From a virus: DNA of 37,309 nucleotides. The stretch's first letter is position 1, and each line of letters opens with the position of its first letter. The stretch lies in the IMG/VR virus record IMGVR_UViG_3300030101_003894, positions 24,070-61,378 of that record; one strand, given 5' to 3'. A program made the translations under genes and the position numbers. The notes below the pieces were generated by a model, which was given only the letters and a program-made list of their open reading frames with translations, did no database searches and was not told where the DNA came from. Below are positions 36,602-37,309 of this stretch, piece by piece.

Positions 36602-36750
36602 TTATTTTCTTTTTTTAATCGTTTATAAATACCTATTACTGTATAAATAATACTTAATAGTAATACAAGAGTTTGTAAAACCGGTGTAACAGAAGTCATA
36701 CTAGTAGCTAAGGCTATCAAATTTATGCTATATATTTTCAAATCTTCCAC
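36598..36750 (-). CDS. One/two-TM microprotein, 50 aa, GTG start
   Basis: Start GTG at 36748-36750: MEDLKIYSINLIALATSMTS, VTPVLQTLVLLLSIIYTVIG, IYKRLKKENK. A hydrophobic helix between polar ends; similar 'MEDLKxYxxNxxAL...LQxLLLxxSIxYT' proteins sit beside other membrane genes in marine phages. Five bases after the DUF5872-like gene; ATGA overlap with the 135-aa gene. Could be a pinholin or its partner. Confidence 0.65.
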   Translation of the reverse strand: MEDLKIYSINLIALATSMTSVTPVLQTLVLLLSIIYTVIGIYKRLKKENK

Positions 36751-36754
36751 GAGT

Positions 36755-37108
36755 TTAAAATTTACGGGCTATTCTCATTGTAACTGGACTTACTCTTCTT
36801 GGTGATCCCGCCGGTTGTCCTAGTCTTGTTTTTTCTCTAATTTTACTTCTTTTTTCTGAAGCAGACATTTCTCCTGCTGTTTTACCTGTTTTACCAGATA
36901 TTTTTTTACTGGGTCTACAATATGGTACTCCACGCTTTTCACCTTTTCGTCTACCGCATGGCTTACCTGTACGAACATCAACCCATTTTTCTTTAAACCA
37001 TCTTTTAAGATTAGCACCTTGTTCTGTTTTTCTTACTTTTTTTAAAGCAGCTCTTTCATTTTTGCTGGCCCATACAGCTTTTCTTTGATCATCGCTTCTA
37101 TAAGGCAT
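36755..37108 (-). CDS. DUF5872-like basic protein, 117 aa
   Basis: MPYRSDDQRKAVWASKNERA, LKRWFKEKWVDVRTGKPCGR, GEKRGVPYCRPSKKISGKTG. The 'WFxExWVDVxTGKPCGRxxGExRxxPYCRPSxxI' block is shared by viral proteins of the DUF5872 type (name recalled from memory); two Cys residues in it may bind metal. Highly basic, probably with nucleic acid or as a minor virion protein. TAATG overlap with the gene upstream. Confidence 0.72.
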   Translation of the reverse strand: MPYRSDDQRKAVWASKNERAALKKVRKTEQGANLKRWFKEKWVDVRTGKPCGRRKGEKRGVPYCRPSKKISGKTGKTAGEMSASEKRSKIREKTRLGQPAGSPRRVSPVTMRIARKF

Positions 37109-37269
37109 TATTTTTTCTTTTTCGGTGTGTGATTGTAACCTAGTTTTTTAAGTCTGTTATGATCGGCCATTGTCTTAGCTATTTTTACTATTCCCGTTTT
37201 GCTATACATTTTATGTACTTTAAATTTTTTAAGTAAAGCAGAATTTTTTTTAGGTTTTTTTGTATTCAT
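37108..37269 (-). CDS. Basic microprotein, 53 aa
   Basis: Start ATG at 37267-37269: MNTKKPKKNSALLKKFKVHK, MYSKTGIVKIAKTMADHNRL, KKLGYNHTPKKKK. Lys-rich, likely nucleic-acid or virion-associated like its neighbours. Stop overlaps the next start by one base (TAATG). No family recognised. Confidence 0.58.
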   Translation of the reverse strand: MNTKKPKKNSALLKKFKVHKMYSKTGIVKIAKTMADHNRLKKLGYNHTPKKKK

Positions 37270-37280
37270 TTTTATATATT

Positions 37281-37309
37281 TTATTTTATATTACCGCCAC
37301 GTTTACGAC
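37281..37309 (-). CDS. Possible C-terminal end of a basic protein cut by the window edge
   Basis: The minus strand from 37307 reads RKRGGNIK then TAA (37281-37283), open to the edge. Eight residues only. Composition fits the small basic proteins of this cluster. Confidence 0.3.

Noticed and set aside
1-37309. CRISPR array, insertion sequence or integrase/att sites
   Set aside because: No regularly spaced repeats, transposase or recombinase was seen on either strand; a temperate lifestyle is not supported within this window.

Overview
The window is an internal piece of a very AT-rich, densely packed tailed-phage genome (class Caudoviricetes). Evidence for a phage is a terminase large subunit next to a portal gene cut by the left edge, several tail-fibre genes of marine-phage type, a holin and endolysin, and a T7-gp4-like primase-helicase. 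No integrase is visible. Ribosome binding sites of the AGGAGG type are almost absent and starts sit in A/T-rich leaders, often as TAATG or ATGA overlaps. This fits a host that makes little use of Shine-Dalgarno pairing, such as marine Bacteroidota, but does not prove it. Capsid, head-tail and DNA polymerase genes are not here and must lie outside the window.

Left arm (1-19038, minus strand, packaging, tail and lysis). Read in the direction of transcription, from high to low coordinate: a lipoprotein overlapping a small gene; two small basic or Met/Lys-rich proteins; a 596-aa fibre and a 335-aa Asp-box protein; a phage GroEL followed by GroES; an HExxH protein; an M15 peptidase endolysin; a basic Cys-containing protein; a one-TM protein and a 3TM-type holin; a run of fibre/tip genes with glycine-rich modules (10817-4025) ending in a frame-broken tip fragment; several small genes; terminase; portal.

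Central control region (19039-19365). A gene-free divergent region separates the arms and carries candidate promoters, two short palindromes and one copy of a 47-bp inverted-repeat element.

Right arm (19308-36163, plus strand, early/replication). Many tiny overlapping genes are grouped behind seven copies of a 33-bp promoter-like element with invariant spacing. One copy drives a gene-free, higher-GC, hairpin-rich stretch of about 330 nt that ends in an initiator-type tRNA-fMet. Then follow a DnaA-domain-IV-like protein, a KTSC protein, an HTH protein, a sigma-70-like factor, an Erf annealase, a RecE-like nuclease, an SSB-like protein, primase-helicase, thymidylate synthase, a GIY-YIG/MazG-like fusion, a second MazG-like protein, a resolvase-like nuclease, and class I ribonucleotide reductase (NrdB, NrdA). 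A rho-independent terminator closes the arm at about 36171-36197.

Right end (36194-37309, minus strand): membrane proteins and small basic proteins, converging on the terminator.

How it fits together (inference): the 33-bp elements drive the early blocks. These supply nucleotides (NrdAB, ThyA, MazG-like), replication and recombination proteins, and a transcription switch (HTH protein plus sigma). The switch then acts at the central region to turn on the left arm, where the phage chaperonin would assist folding of structural proteins. The most notable and possibly undescribed items are the seven-copy promoter element, the shared 47-bp inverted repeat, the structured RNA fused to an initiator tRNA, and the chaperonin pair in inverted gene order.
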